This document shows positions 22,901 to 34,010 of a stretch of 64,000 nt of DNA, piece by piece. The DNA is from Whalleya microplaca (taxonomy: Eukaryota > Ascomycota > Sordariomycetes > Xylariales > Xylariaceae). Numbering within the stretch: position 1 is the stretch's first letter; every line of letters begins with the position of its first letter. The translations under genes and the position numbers were made by a program. Below the pieces are notes generated by a model that did not search any database, was not told the origin of the DNA, and was given only the letters and a program-made list of their open reading frames with translations. The stretch lies in assembly GCA_022497155.1 (NCBI GenBank), contig MU385719.1:868001-932000 (forward strand), in the 5' to 3' direction.

Positions 22901-23365
22901 GATGGCAGCGCATCGATGATTGTGGAATTGGCCGTAGGAATCGCAGCCAACCTGCCGCTGGAGAGCCGGGACGTGGCCATCTCGTACCCCCTGCCCGGAG
23001 AGCCGGTGCGGCCGGAAATTATGGAGACGGAGAAGTCGGGCCTGCCCCCGCTCGCGGAGTCGACGGACGACGCCGAGGAGGGCGGCAGCAGCGGCAATGC
23101 GAAGGACGGCGACAAGGCGGCGGCCAAGCGGGAGAAGACAAAAAGCGGTATGTTGACAATGCTCGGCGGCACACCGCTCCCCGCGACGAGCAGGAAAGGC
23201 AGCACGGCTTCGGTTCTTACTGACACGGCATCGTCTACAGCAGCAGCAGCAGCAGCAGCACCCCCTCCCAAGGACCCCACCAAGGTCCGGTTCGCGGGCT
23301 TCCTGGCGGTCGAGGTCAGAGGGCGACAGGTCCTGGTGAAGGCGCCGGTGTGGACCCTAGGTTAA
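19926..23365 (+). CDS. Gln/His/Ala-repeat fungal coiled-coil protein, unknown function
   Basis: Two exons: 19926-22230 and 22287-23365; the 56-bp intron has GTAAGA and CTAG borders. The model encodes 1127 residues. Residues 1-768 are disordered: poly-Q, an HSQ tandem array (about 195-233), HTP repeats (about 340-357), a QA dipeptide array (about 510-554) and Pro-rich segments. The conserved part begins at about 769 with a coiled coil (TKYKNVKRLYFDEKTHIERL), then a globular helical region with DWRTLPGWIERYVSPDA and VRWIVEEIFNKCFHPGLD, and ends after a poly-Ala/Pro linker. No catalytic motif or membrane segment is seen. The architecture is typical of uncharacterised Pezizomycotina proteins. The array lengths are likely polymorphic. 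Confidence 0.85.
20509..20622 (+). repeat. 9-bp in-frame repeat encoding (His-Ser/Gly/Asn-Gln)n
   Basis: About a dozen copies of a CAC-AGT-CAA-type unit with silent variation (CAC/CAT, AGT/AGC, CAA/CAG) inside the first exon of the Gln-rich gene. The silent variation shows selection on the protein, not recent DNA slippage. Confidence 0.85.
21454..21585 (+). repeat. In-frame 6-bp repeat encoding (Gln-Ala)n
   Basis: More than 20 CAR-GCN units in tandem inside the Gln-rich gene. The third positions vary (GCA, GCG, GCC, GCT), so the amino-acid dipeptide pattern is conserved better than the DNA. Confidence 0.9.
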
Positions 23366-24122
23366 TAATAACCTTCGGAGCAGCATCATAGTATAGCGAC
23401 TACTCTTTTTCCTTCGTTTTTTTTTTTCTTCCCGTGTTTCGGCGTCTACGACGAGGGATATCCCGGGGGAGGGGCGAGGCTAGGAGACATTATTAGGTTT
23501 ACTATACTAATTAGTCTCACGCAAAGTGGTCGACCGCGTAGGCTGGTAAAAGAAGACGAACGGGCAGAGATGGAGATGCAGACGGAGATGGAGATGGAGG
23601 TGGAGGTGGAGGCGGAGGTGGAGAGTTAAGAAGAAGCTGTTTAGATATGGATGCTATATAATTTCTCGCTAGGTGGCACGCTTCGAGCCCTCAACCCTTT
23701 GAACTTTGCGTGGGGGATATTGGATTGTCTAGAAGTTACAACATATTCCCGTCCCTGTGTAGATGGGAATATAGTTATATATATACCATGATGTTGATTC
23801 AGCTATTTCGCAGTCCTCTGCTTCCAACGGTGTAAGCCAAACAGTTATCCTATGCTACCATCTATGTATGTAAGCTAAATTTACACCGCTTTCCGAATCC
23901 ATCGGGGTTTCTGCCGGTTTGCCCCTCCATTGTGCCCCTCGGACGCGAAAGCTTGCCCACCATGCCCCCCTGCGGTGATGAGATCACTTGTTACGCAGTT
24001 TAGATCAGGTGAAGACATTGGAAAGCTGTGAAACAGAAGGGACATGTTCGTGTAGCGCCGTAGCCAGGCTCTTAATCTCTGTGTGTATCGGTCCTCTAAG
24101 CTCAACTCAGCACACTGGCGCC
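23366..24122. other. Intergenic with GGAGRTG minisatellite
   Basis: 3' flank of the Gln-rich gene and promoter of EFM4. A purine-rich imperfect 6-bp array (GGAGAT/GGAGGT) runs from about 23568 to 23628. No gene seen. Confidence 0.5.
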
Positions 24123-25191
24123 ATGTCGAAGCCAACCCACCTCGAGCCCTCGGAGCTGGGCACGAAAGAATAGTACGTATGCGCTCACTTGTTGATTCTC
24201 TCCATATCTGGCTTGCACATGTGGTAGTTTAAAGTTCTCCCCTATCCTGGATACCAAGAAAGGAGAAGCTAGGTAGAAAGAAAGAAAGCCCCTGGAAATC
24301 CAAAAGAAATCCCGCGCAGACTTACACGCAGCACCCAGAACAACTCTAGAACAAGACTGACTTACACTTCTCAGCTGGGACAACCTCTACACAACCGAAC
24401 TAACCAACCACGCGCACGACCCGTCCGACACCGGCACGGTCTGGTTCGACGACTCGGACGCCGAGGCCAAGATCATCGCCTTCCTCTCCACACCCCCCAT
24501 CACCGCATACCTCGACAACTCCCACCCCCCCGAACGCACAACCACCGCCTTCCTCGACCTCGGCACAGGCAACGGCTCCCTGCTCTTCCGCCTGCGCGAC
24601 GCCGGGTGGGCCGGGCGCATGCTCGGCGTCGACTACAGCGAGGCGAGCGTGGCGTTCGCAAAACGGCTCGCGAGTGCCCGGATTTCGGATCCAGGGGCGG
24701 CGGGGTCGGGGGAAAAGGAGCGCGCGGTCGAGTTCCGGACCCACGACGTCCTCACCACGCCCCCGAGCGCGCTCCTAACCGGGGAACAGAAGCAAGGGTG
24801 GGACGTGGTCCTCGACAAGGGGACCTTCGACGCGATCTCCCTTTCCGCGGAGACGGACGCGCGCGGGCGCCGCGTCGGCGAGGGGTACCGGGGGCGCGTG
24901 CTGCCGCTTGTGAGGGGGGGCGGGCTGTTTGTGGTTACGAGCTGTAATTGGACGGAGGAGGAGCTGAGGGGGTGGTTTGAGGGTGGTGGTGGTGGCAATG
25001 ATGGGGATGGGGATGGGGGCGAGAATGGTGAGGAAGGTGATGGTGATGGGGGTGAGAATGGGGATGGTGGGTGGACGTTCAAGCAGATCGGTAGGGTCGA
25101 GTATCGCACTTTTAGCTTCGGGGGTGTGAAGGGGCAGACGATAAGTACCCTATGCTTCCAAAAGATCAAGGCTGGGAGTGTTGGAAGTTGA
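24123..25191 (+). CDS. EFM4: Protein-lysine N-methyltransferase EFM4 (elongation factor 1-alpha)
   Basis: Exons 24123-24172 and 24375-25191; the 202-bp intron has GTACGT and CTCAG borders. The model encodes 288 residues. The N-terminal LGTKEYWDNLY is diagnostic of the EFM4/METTL10 family. SAM-binding motif I is LDLGTGNGS (78-84), and the following VLDKGTFDAISL matches the family's post-I motif. Family members methylate a lysine of translation elongation factor EF1A in the cytoplasm. A Gly/Asp/Asn/Glu-rich insert (about residues 218-249; DNA about 24985-25071) interrupts the domain just before the last beta strands. This is a coding minisatellite and is unusual for the family. The gene is convergent with TPD3. 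Confidence 0.92.
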
Positions 25192-25801
25192 GAAAAAAAA
25201 AAGGGGGGGGGGGCTGTATACGGGATTGCTATTAGGGCTGTATGTAGATAGGTAGAGACATTGCAAGTGACAGGAAAAGAGATATACCCCCGAGATAGAA
25301 ACAGGCAATCTAGGATATTCGTATTCGCATATATCTTTCTTAAAAAAACATCATTACTACTTAGCACGGTAGAAGATCTATTTAAACTCGTCACATTATT
25401 TCATGACCTATTTTGGTTTACTTCTTTTTTTATTCTTACAGGCCCCTACAAAAAACTGCCGGGACAACTAGCAGCAGCATCTCATCTCATTCCAAGCTCC
25501 TCGCTCGATAATTCGTCTATCAGACTTTCGTGCCAACTTCCGAGCCTTCCTTCGGGCCAGTGCCGGAACGAATTACAACACAAACCCTCCGAAAAAGAAG
25601 TTGATGACCGTGTGTACGCGTGCCTCGCCTGTGACGTCCTCACTCTAAGACCCCGTTTGATATCTGGGCTCTGGAAAAAGACTTTTTTTGCATGAACCGA
25701 CGCCAGATTCTATGGGATAAATGACCCGTAAAAGATGCAATGAGGACGCTCTAATGCATGGCCACGTGCTGGGAAGGGGTTCTTCTTCAATTCCATCGCA
25801 T
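25192..25801. other. Intergenic between convergent genes
   Basis: Shared 3' region of EFM4 and TPD3. It has short A and G homopolymers directly after the EFM4 stop. The plus-strand frame 25261-25695 has no family resemblance. Confidence 0.4.
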
Positions 25802-28109
25802 CTATGGGGATGTGTTCATGGGCTCGCCGCCCATTCCGGGAATACTTGCCACAGCGGTCGTAGCAAAGTATCGCACATCTACGTCGTCGTCCTTCTGCAA
25901 CTTCTCCAAGTTCGGGAGGATGCGCTGTTGGATGAGTTCAGTCGAGGCGGGTGACGGCGTCGTGTCTGTCGTCCCGGCCTTCTCTAAACTATAGATAGTG
26001 CCACTCTCCGGCAGACGTTTTAAGACGTTGATAAGTTCAGCATACGTCTTCGCCACGTTGAAGCGGATGTTAGGAATATCATCCTCAACTAGCTTGTCCA
26101 ACATGGGAAGGATAGATTTTCCAATGACATCAAGGCTGACAACGGTGGCAAGGGTCTACAGATTATTAGAATCCAACTTATAAACTCCTAGAAATGCCAC
26201 TTACCGAAATCGCAAAACAGGTTGTCATGCGGTACAAGTAGTTTGGATGCGACCCCATGGCCATGACCTTCGGGATGATGGCTTCACTAGCCCATTCAAC
26301 GCCAAAGACCTCCGTAAGCTTCTTCAGATTGTGGGTTGCCGCCTCTCTAATAGAGAAAACGGTATCCCCAAGCCATCCCATGCATAAGGGGCTCAGCTTC
26401 TCATCAAAGAACTGGACACCTAGCTGGCTAGCAAGGAGTGGGATATACTCGATGATAGCAAGCCTCACTCTCCATTGTTTGTCTTCGGCAAGCTGCACTA
26501 TGGCCGGGAGAAGAGACTGTGATAGGAGGTCGATACCAATCACTGATGACGTTAGTGTTGAGACAGAAATCGCCTAAGCTTGGTATATTACACACCTTGG
26601 TTGACCAGCTCTAGTTTTGAAATGATGTGCAGACGAACTTCGGGGAATTCGTCCTTCAGCATCTGTAGGAACATGGGAAGAAGGTGATCAATAGTCCTGG
26701 TAACTATTAGTAAGCATAGTTCCAGGTACGGCGAAAATGGTAGGCCTACTCTTGCTTGCCCAGAATTGGTGCCAGCCCACTGATCTGGGTGCCAAGGGCT
26801 GCGCGAACATGCTGAGATGTGTCGGACACCAGGTCCTCTATGGAGCTCATGATGTCATTGAGAAGTACGTTCCTCTCAACCAAGCCGCAGAAGCCGGGTA
26901 TCTGACCGGCGATAGCAGTCCGAACCTCGGCCTCGTTGTCCTTCAATAGCTTGACAAACGCAGGCACCAGGTCCCGAGAAACTACCTCCTCGTCCACAGC
27001 CTTCGCAATCTGTGCCACCTGAGTATTAGTTCAGCATAGAAATAATAGACAGCACGATTCATACCTTCTCAAATCTATCGGCAATCATATAGCGGACTCT
27101 CCAGCTCTTGTCCTCTATTAGGTTTCGTAACGACGTGAGCAGCACACCGTGGCTGGACTGCTGCTCCTTGGGCACGACTTCGGCAATGGAGATTAGGATT
27201 TCGACCGTCAATAACCGGACGCTGTCTTGATCGTCTTGAGCAAGATGTTGAAAAAGGGGTATCATTTCCTCGACGACAATAGCTGCGGGCATTTCTTTGA
27301 CAAACTTGGCCAGGTTGGTAGCCGACTGTCTTCGAACCATCGGGGTCTCATCATGTACCAGAAGGCCGAATTGTCGGCGAAGCTGCTCTTGCAGAGGAGG
27401 GGATACCTTCTTGTAGGGGGTTGTGAATAGGCCACAGCCGGACACCTTCGACGTGAACCAGTCTGCCTTAGCGAGCCGGATGGTCAGCGGGATGAAATAC
27501 TCCTCGACTTGTTGAGGCGACAGCTCATCGCAGATCTTGTTGAGGGACTCGACAGCCTGCAGAGGATATGATGGTCAGCAGAAGATAATAAGGTTTTTTT
27601 ACTTGGGTGTTTTGGACGGACGGACCTTGTCTCGGACGACAGGTTCCTCGATAGCGGCAAGGTTCTCGAGGGGAGAAAGGAGAACATGGCCGTATTGGGG
27701 CCCGCCGACATATTCGATGAAGCTGCCCAGCTCTTCGCTGAGGGCCACGAGCACTTCATCCTCGTCTTCAACGGACTCTGTGGCTGGTGTTAGATCGTGT
27801 ACTGGTACTGGTGGGGGAACTGGGTTTAAGTGTGAGGTTGCTGTCTGACCATCTAAGAAGGGAATGAGTTCCTCTCGAGTGCGCTCGGCACCTAGAGCCA
27901 GCGCAATGGTTGAGAGACGGTGGATGGCATTCAGTCGGAGGAGGACATCGTCGTGCTATATGCGTAGGCGGTGGCGTTAGAAAAAAAGAGGCTACTATAT
28001 TGACACTGGCATGCTATGCTGGCTGGGGGGTCACCGCCCTTACCTTCAATTCATCTATGAGCACAGCGATGGGATACAGCTCATCATTCGCATTTGGCGC
28101 GTCAGCCAT
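25802..28109 (-). CDS. TPD3: Protein phosphatase 2A scaffold (A) subunit
   Basis: Eight exons: 28044-28109, 27850-27955, 27626-27777, 27065-27556, 26750-27018, 26596-26696, 26205-26542 and 25802-26155. Lengths sum to 1878 nt = 625 residues, slightly above the usual 590-600 because of Ser/Thr-rich residues near the C-terminus (about 575). The protein is a tandem array of HEAT repeats (for example [17 protein letters not shown] and the matching [19 protein letters not shown]), the scaffold that bridges PP2A regulatory B and catalytic C subunits. Start [20 protein letters not shown] is the typical N-terminus. Intron phases agree at all seven junctions. It shares a 788-bp divergent promoter with FRS1. 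Confidence 0.95.
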
Positions 28110-28897
28110 GGCGAAGACAGCGAGGATACGGGGATATTTTGGTGTTGGTATAGGTTGAGGGTGGGAGGCAGAGGACGGGCGGATGGGTGCGCTGCTGATC
28201 GCGTGGGTGGAGTGATGCAATACAATGAAATGGGTTGTGGTTAGGTCGATGTCGGGTCAATTTGCTTTGCTGTGTGAGAATGGAATGGCACCTGAATGGT
28301 ACCAGGAGATCGGCGTTGGCCCTGTTCTATTCGTGCCCGAGGGAGTCGAAGACTAAGAGGTCGAGCGCCCTGCACGGAATCAGTGTCGCCGTCGTGTTTG
28401 GGTGGTCCAAATCAAAGTCGTTGAGGGGTATCATCAAAAGGTAACGACGTTGCAAAGTGGATGTTATGATTGATGAGAGGACGGGCAGGACTGGAAAGAT
28501 GCTTTCGGTGGAAATACTGTGGCTTGCGAGGTGCTCCGTACTACGTACTTAATGTATATATACCTACCTTTATAGGTACCTGGGTGGGTATTTTGTAGAT
28601 TCAAATACATTACCTTAGCTTAGGTAACCTGATAGGTACGGATTAGATTAGGCCTTGGCACCGATAGCTACATACTAGCAAAAGCTGCATATCTAGTATT
28701 CTCTACAGAATATTCACATAAGAGTTATTCATGGTGGGGTTGCGGTACGGAACCAGAGGTAGCAGCAACCCAATGTATCTCGAAAATTCTGGGTGACTGT
28801 GACTCAAGCGCGCTTTCTCTCGATCGAATTGCGCAAAAACCCTCTGGCACCAGTCCTTTCCGTTAGACTCGACCTTGCAGAAGAGCGATCCCGAAAA
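28110..28897. promoter_or_regulatory. Divergent promoter region TPD3/FRS1
   Basis: 788 bp between two head-to-head start codons. It contains TACCTACC/GGTACC-type palindromic stretches near 28560-28640. The open frame from 28793 into FRS1 has no ATG before 28898. Confidence 0.45.
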
Positions 28898-30787
28898 ATG
28901 CCTACCATATCAGTGGACAAATACGACCTCTTCAAGGCCCTAGGTCAACAGTGCGCAACCTCTCATAACCCCTCGACAAGGCTGATGACAGCACCCGCTA
29001 ACCTCCATTATAGGTACACCACCGAGGAGTTTGAAGAGTTATGCTTCGAGTTTGGCATCGAGCTGGACGAGGATACCGAGAATGAGGAGAGACCGATCGT
29101 GAACGGGGAACAGGAGCCTCCCCAGCTCAAGATCGAAATCCCCGCCAACCGATATGACATGCTGTGCTTCGAGGGCATAGCTCTCATGCTCAACATCTTC
29201 CGGGGAAAGCAGCCCACACCAAACTTCAAATTAGTCCAGCCCGCCAGCGGCGACTTACATACCATTACTGTGCTGGAGGATACGTCCAAGGTGCGGCCGC
29301 TGGTCGGAGGCGCCATCCTGCGCAATGTGAAGTTCACCCAGAAGAGCTATGACTCCTTCATTGCCCTCCAAGACAAGCTGCACCAGAACCTGGCGCGGCA
29401 ACGGACCTTGGTGGCCATTGGCACCCATGACCTGGACACCATCAAGGGCCCCTTCACATATGAGGCTCGCCCGCCCCAAGACATAGTCTTCGCGCCCCTC
29501 AACCAGACCAAGAAGATGACGGCAGAGGAGCTCATGGCTTTCTACGAGAAGGACAGGCATCTGGGAAGATATCTACATATCATTCGCGACAAGCCCCTTT
29601 ATCCTGTCATCTACGACGCCAACAGGGTAGTCTGCTCTATGCCGCCCATCATCAACTCAGACCACTCGAAGATCACCCTGGACAGCAAGAACATCTTCAT
29701 AGAGTGCACGGCCACCGACGCCACCAAGCTAGAGATCGTCGTCAGCATGATGGCCACCATGTTCTCCGTCTACTCCGAGCAGCCCTTCACAGTCGAGCCC
29801 GTCAAGGTCATCTCCGACCACAACGGCCAGACGAGGATAACGCCCAACCTGTCCTCGCGGACGGAGAAGGTCGAGGTCGCCTACCTGAACGACTGCCTCG
29901 GCCTCGCCCTGTCCGCCGAGGAGATCAGCAAGCTCCTCTCCAAGATGGCGCTCACCGCCCAGCCCTGCGCCCAGGACCCGAGCCTGGTCGAGGTCTCGAT
30001 ACCGCCGACGCGCGCCGACATCCTCCAGCAGTGCGACATCATGGAGGACCTGGGCATCGCGTACGGCTTCAACAACCTGCCGCGCATGTCGCTGAACAAG
30101 ACCGTCGGTTCCCCGCTGACGCTGAACAAGCTCGCCGACATCGTGCGGCTCGAGTGCGGGATGGCGGGCTGGGCGGAGGTGATGCCGCTGATCCTGTGCA
30201 GCCACGACGAGAACTTCGCCTGGCTCAACCGCCCCGACGACGGCACCACCGCCGTACGCCTCGCGAACCCCAAGACCGCCGAGTACCAGATCGTGCGCAC
30301 GTCCCTGCTGCCCGGCCTGCTCAAGACGATCCGCGAGAACAAGTACCACAGCGTGCCGATCAAGGTGTTCGAGACCTCGGACGTCGTCTTCAAGGACGCC
30401 GCCCGCGAGCGCAAGGCCCGCAACGAGCGCCACTTCGCCGCCGCCTGGTACGGCAAGACCAGCGGCTTCGAGGAGGTGCACGGCCTGCTCGACCGCGTCA
30501 TGCTGACGCTGCGCCAGGGCTTCGTCACGCGCGACGAGGGCCTCGCCTCCGACAAGTCCCTCGACTTCGAGGTCCGCCAGGAGCCCGCCCCGCGCGACGG
30601 ATACTGGCTCGAGCCCGTCGACGAGCCGACGTTCTTCGGCGGGCGCGCGGCTGCGATCTACCTCCGTCTGAACGGTAAGGCCGTCCGCATAGGCGAGATC
30701 GGCGTCCTGCACCCCTCCGTCCTGGATAAGTTCGAGCTGAAGTATCCCGTGAGCACGCTCGAGGTGAACCTGGAGGTTTTATTATAG
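28898..30787 (+). CDS. FRS1: Phenylalanyl-tRNA synthetase beta subunit, cytosolic
   Basis: Exons 28898-28950 and 29014-30787 encode 608 residues (yeast FRS1 is about 595). The N-terminus MPTISVDKYDLFKALGQ joins YTTEEFEELCFEFGIELDED across a 63-bp intron (GTGCGC...GCTAAC...TATAG). That intron has a length divisible by three and no stop, so it can be read through. Domains in order: N-terminal, B3/4-like (about 90-290, with NRYDMLCFEGIALML), B5 (about 300-380, with PPTRADILQQCDIMEDL), and the catalytic-like core to the end. With the alpha subunit it forms the alpha2-beta2 enzyme that charges tRNA-Phe. The codon bias is strongly GC3-rich, as in highly expressed genes. Confidence 0.95.
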   Translation: MPTISVDKYDLFKALGQQCATSHNPSTRLMTAPANLHYRYTTEEFEELCFEFGIELDEDTENEERPIVNGEQEPPQLKIEIPANRYDMLCFEGIALMLNIFRGKQPTPNFKLVQPASGDLHTITVLEDTSKVRPLVGGAILRNVKFTQKSYDSFIALQDKLHQNLARQRTLVAIGTHDLDTIKGPFTYEARPPQDIVFAPLNQTKKMTAEELMAFYEKDRHLGRYLHIIRDKPLYPVIYDANRVVCSMPPIINSDHSKITLDSKNIFIECTATDATKLEIVVSMMATMFSVYSEQPFTVEPVKVISDHNGQTRITPNLSSRTEKVEVAYLNDCLGLALSAEEISKLLSKMALTAQPCAQDPSLVEVSIPPTRADILQQCDIMEDLGIAYGFNNLPRMSLNKTVGSPLTLNKLADIVRLECGMAGWAEVMPLILCSHDENFAWLNRPDDGTTAVRLANPKTAEYQIVRTSLLPGLLKTIRENKYHSVPIKVFETSDVVFKDAARERKARNERHFAAAWYGKTSGFEEVHGLLDRVMLTLRQGFVTRDEGLASDKSLDFEVRQEPAPRDGYWLEPVDEPTFFGGRAAAIYLRLNGKAVRIGEIGVLHPSVLDKFELKYPVSTLEVNLEVLL

Positions 30788-31147
30788 GTAGGCGAGGAAG
30801 CAAATCAGTCAGCTAGCTAGACAGACGTCTTGATGAGGATGAGGAGGAGGAGGAGGAGGATGATGATACCTAAAACGGAGGAATAGGTCCTAGAGTAGGC
30901 TATTTTTAGAGACTATCTAGCAAATGCAATTCGACTGGCACGAGCTAGCTCACGATAACAAATTCCCATTAAATCTTGACGGGTGTCCCCATTTGCTAGA
31001 CATACACTTCATTACCATCATCAATAGACCTCAGACTGGCCTGAACAGCACGGTCCGGCACGTCCAGTCACGTAGGCATTTCTCATGCGTGCCAATTGAA
31101 CTGATCAATTGACCTGGTCATACATACATAATAATCCACATATCTCG

Positions 31148-31188
<41 letters not shown>

Positions 31189-31421
31189 ACTGTCAGAGTT
31201 CTTAAAAAGCGGCCTCCTAACCCTTAGGTAGTAGCCCCAAGTGTGTGTATGCGCTAGGTAGGTAGGTATTCATCAATGCTATTATCCATGTAGTAACAGA
31301 AGAACCACGACCCTCCCCTTCCCCCCACACCCGACACCAAACCATTACGCCCAAAAGTTTGCCCTAAGCTAATGTCTCTCGGTCATTTCGCGCTCGTATC
31401 TCAGTGTCATGTCATGTCATG
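30788..31421. other. Intergenic between convergent genes, with simple repeats
   Basis: Shared 3' region of FRS1 and YMR1. It contains a GAGGAG/GATGAT purine tract (about 30838-30867) and a (TC)15 microsatellite at 31151-31180. No gene seen. Confidence 0.5.
31151..31180 (+). repeat. (TC)15 microsatellite
   Basis: Perfect dinucleotide run in the intergenic region after FRS1. Confidence 0.95.
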
Positions 31422-34010
31422 CTATGTCATCTCCATGCTCCCCTTCTCGCTGCTACTCGTCCGCATCTCCGCCATCTCCTGGTCCCCTTTCCCATGATTC
31501 GGATCCGCAGCCGTGCCCGCACCACCTCCACCACCACCACCACCAGTGGCAGCAGCAGTATTCCCTCCGAAGAGCCCCATACCGATATCCAGCCCGGCCA
31601 CGCCATCTTTCAGCTTCGCGAAATTCGTCGAGAAGGCCCCCGGCGTATCCGCGCTGGAGCTCTGCTTAAGAGCCGCCGGGTTAGCCGCCCCCGTCCCCGT
31701 CGTGGTCTGGCCCGCAGTGAGCGCCTCATGCGCGGACTCGACGCCCGTCAGCACGCTCCGGCTTGCGGGGAGACTCGGGGGCTTGGGACTGGAGGACGCG
31801 CGCGGGGAGCCGCTGCCGGGCGAGTCGACGAAGCTGCCGGGCATGGGGGAGGAGCCGCCGGGGATGGACGAGGCCGTGCTCGCCATGGCGTAGCTGCCGA
31901 TCTTCTCGTCGCGCGCGGCGGCCACGTCGAGGTACTCGTTCATCTCGGCGTCCGAGCGGTTGAAGACGGTGTGCCACCAGCGCACCTCGGAGAGCTTCGG
32001 GAAGAGCAGCCGCTCGCGCCCGCTCTGCCGGTCGTCGACCGTCGGGTCGTAGTCCTTGTTGATGAACTCCTGCTTGCGCGACAGGAAGTAGTCCCACACC
32101 GACCGCGTCTTCTCGCTGGCGTGGGCGTCCTGCCGCGCCTTTTCGCTGTTCCACAGGAACGTGCCGTATTGGCCGGCGTAAGCGTGGTAGAGAAGCCGCC
32201 GTAGGAAGCGGTCGTTGAATTCGAAACGGTTAGGATGTTGCCGTAGCAGTTGGTACGTAGCATCAAGGAACTGGTGGAAGACAGGGGATATCTCATTTGG
32301 TCGGGTAACTTCGGCGGCCTCCGGTGTGCTGGAAGCCTTTTTGGCTTGCGACGGATCATCGTTGGGTGGCGGTGAACTGATGCCATCGCCGTCAGACTCG
32401 GTGCTTGTCGTGTCTGCATGACGGTTCTTGTTGAAGAAGCGCTTCGCACTGGCGAGTGCGTTTTCAAAGGCCTCCCCAGCACGGCCATCCGACTCGCCAG
32501 GCTGCATCGTTGAGCCGGCCATAGCATCCCGCTCGGTTACAAACCACTTCTCATGATTGAGAAGACCGGATCGCTGGTGGAACATGTGCCCAAAGGACAA
32601 CCAGTCCTTCTCAACTAGCACAATAAAGCCGTCAATGGTGCGATAAAATGGATCTAGCATCAGTTGTGATAGGGCTGATAGCTGGCTCGTGCGATCCCAA
32701 CCGTCCGAACAGTGTATCAAGACATGCGAGTGTCTTATACCGACTTGCCGTGCGATGAGGGCTGAGCCGTCGAGAATGCCAGTGATGTGCTTGAGCCACC
32801 CGCTCTTCGCGAGAAGGTCGCGATTTGGAGGCAGCCTAGATATGTCACCGTCTTTGAGCGCTTCTATGACGGTATTCAGGGACTCTCTCATGACATGGAT
32901 GTTCTCAATGTTTAGATATGCTTTCGTGGCGAATTTGTAGTACTCCATATTCTCAGAGCCCTTGCCCATCGCCTGCATTACAACCGCGTTGATGGTCGGT
33001 CGAGCATCTACTATTAGATTGCTCTGTTGTGCACCATATACTAACCGCTTCCCGGTTTTTGAGTCGTAGTTATCGTTGCCGCGGGCAATGAGCTCATCCT
33101 CTATCCGTTCTGTATCTGAAGCTTCCGCATCCAAGCTGTCGGCCCGAATATCGACCTGGCTAGAAGCGGGACTTGGTTCTACATTGTCGAGTCCATTAAA
33201 CTCGACCGTGGCTGAAGCAGAGAAGCATGCGGCGACGAGTTTCTCGTCCTGTATGCTACGGTTTCCCCTGAAACCCACCATCGGCTGAGAGCTTCTGGTG
33301 ATAGAGCAATTGTTCAGAGAGTGGAGGTAGGTCAAGACAGGTATTCTTTGCCTAGACCGGTACGGACCGGCATATTTAAGGACGTTGTCGGATATCTTGG
33401 AGGGCACGACTAGCACCCCCGGATAGGTCGGGGAAAAGCCGTAGTCCTTGTTTATCTGCGATATCCTCCATCCTCGATCAACAGATTTACTGCTGATACC
33501 CTGCCGCCGAAACTCGACCCTGGGATCGTAGATTTCCCAGCCATTGAAAGGCTTCTCCACTTTCAAGGATTGGTAGCTAAATGCGTATAGCTTCTCTATG
33601 GTGCCCAGTCGACAGGTGTGGTTCCGGATCCATTCGAAAGCCTCCCGCGCCTGAACCTCATCGTAGAAGTTGAAGTTGATGAAGGTGAAGTCCCGGCCTC
33701 GTAACCGTATGGAGGACGGGCGACCGGTCACACTCGGACACGGGCGGAAGAAGCAGTTGGAGATTATGGGGTATGCGATGTAAGTCTCGCGAGGTTTCTG
33801 GGCACTAGGCGGTGGCGGTTCTCCGTTGGGTGGCGGGCTGGGAAACACAAACACTATGTGGTGATCCGTCAGATGGAGTTCGCCGCTGTATTTCTCGCCG
33901 CCTCTTATGGCATCGACATTGGATATCTGGTGGTGGTGATGGTGGGGTCAGCGAGGGGCTTCGATCTAATTCAGTTCCGGTTATAATCTAGTTACCTTCT
34001 TGATATGCAT
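31422..34010 (-). CDS. YMR1: Myotubularin-family phosphoinositide 3-phosphatase
   Basis: Exons 33996-34010 (MHIKK) and 31422-33926; the 69-bp intron has GTAACT and CACCAG borders. The model encodes 839 residues. The N-terminal GRAM/PH-like part (about 6-115) begins ISNVDAIRGGEKYSGELHLT. The catalytic CX5R loop is HCSDGWDRTSQL, with Cys at about residue 411, and is fully conserved, so the enzyme should be active on PI3P and PI(3,5)P2 at endosomal membranes. A fungal insert rich in Ser/Asp lies ahead of the catalytic half. The C-terminus (from about 710) is low-complexity, with Pro/Ser and poly-Gly. It is divergent from RPS3. Confidence 0.94.

Noticed and set aside
24633..25394. 253-codon minus-strand frame rich in Pro/Ser
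   Set aside because: Antisense shadow of EFM4 and its minisatellite.
29729..30712. Long reverse-strand frame (327 codons) and a 324-codon alternative plus frame
   Set aside because: Shadows of FRS1 caused by its strong GC3 bias; Arg/Ala/Asp-rich with no domain.
31404..32204. 266-codon plus-strand frame
   Set aside because: Antisense shadow of the YMR1 C-terminal half.
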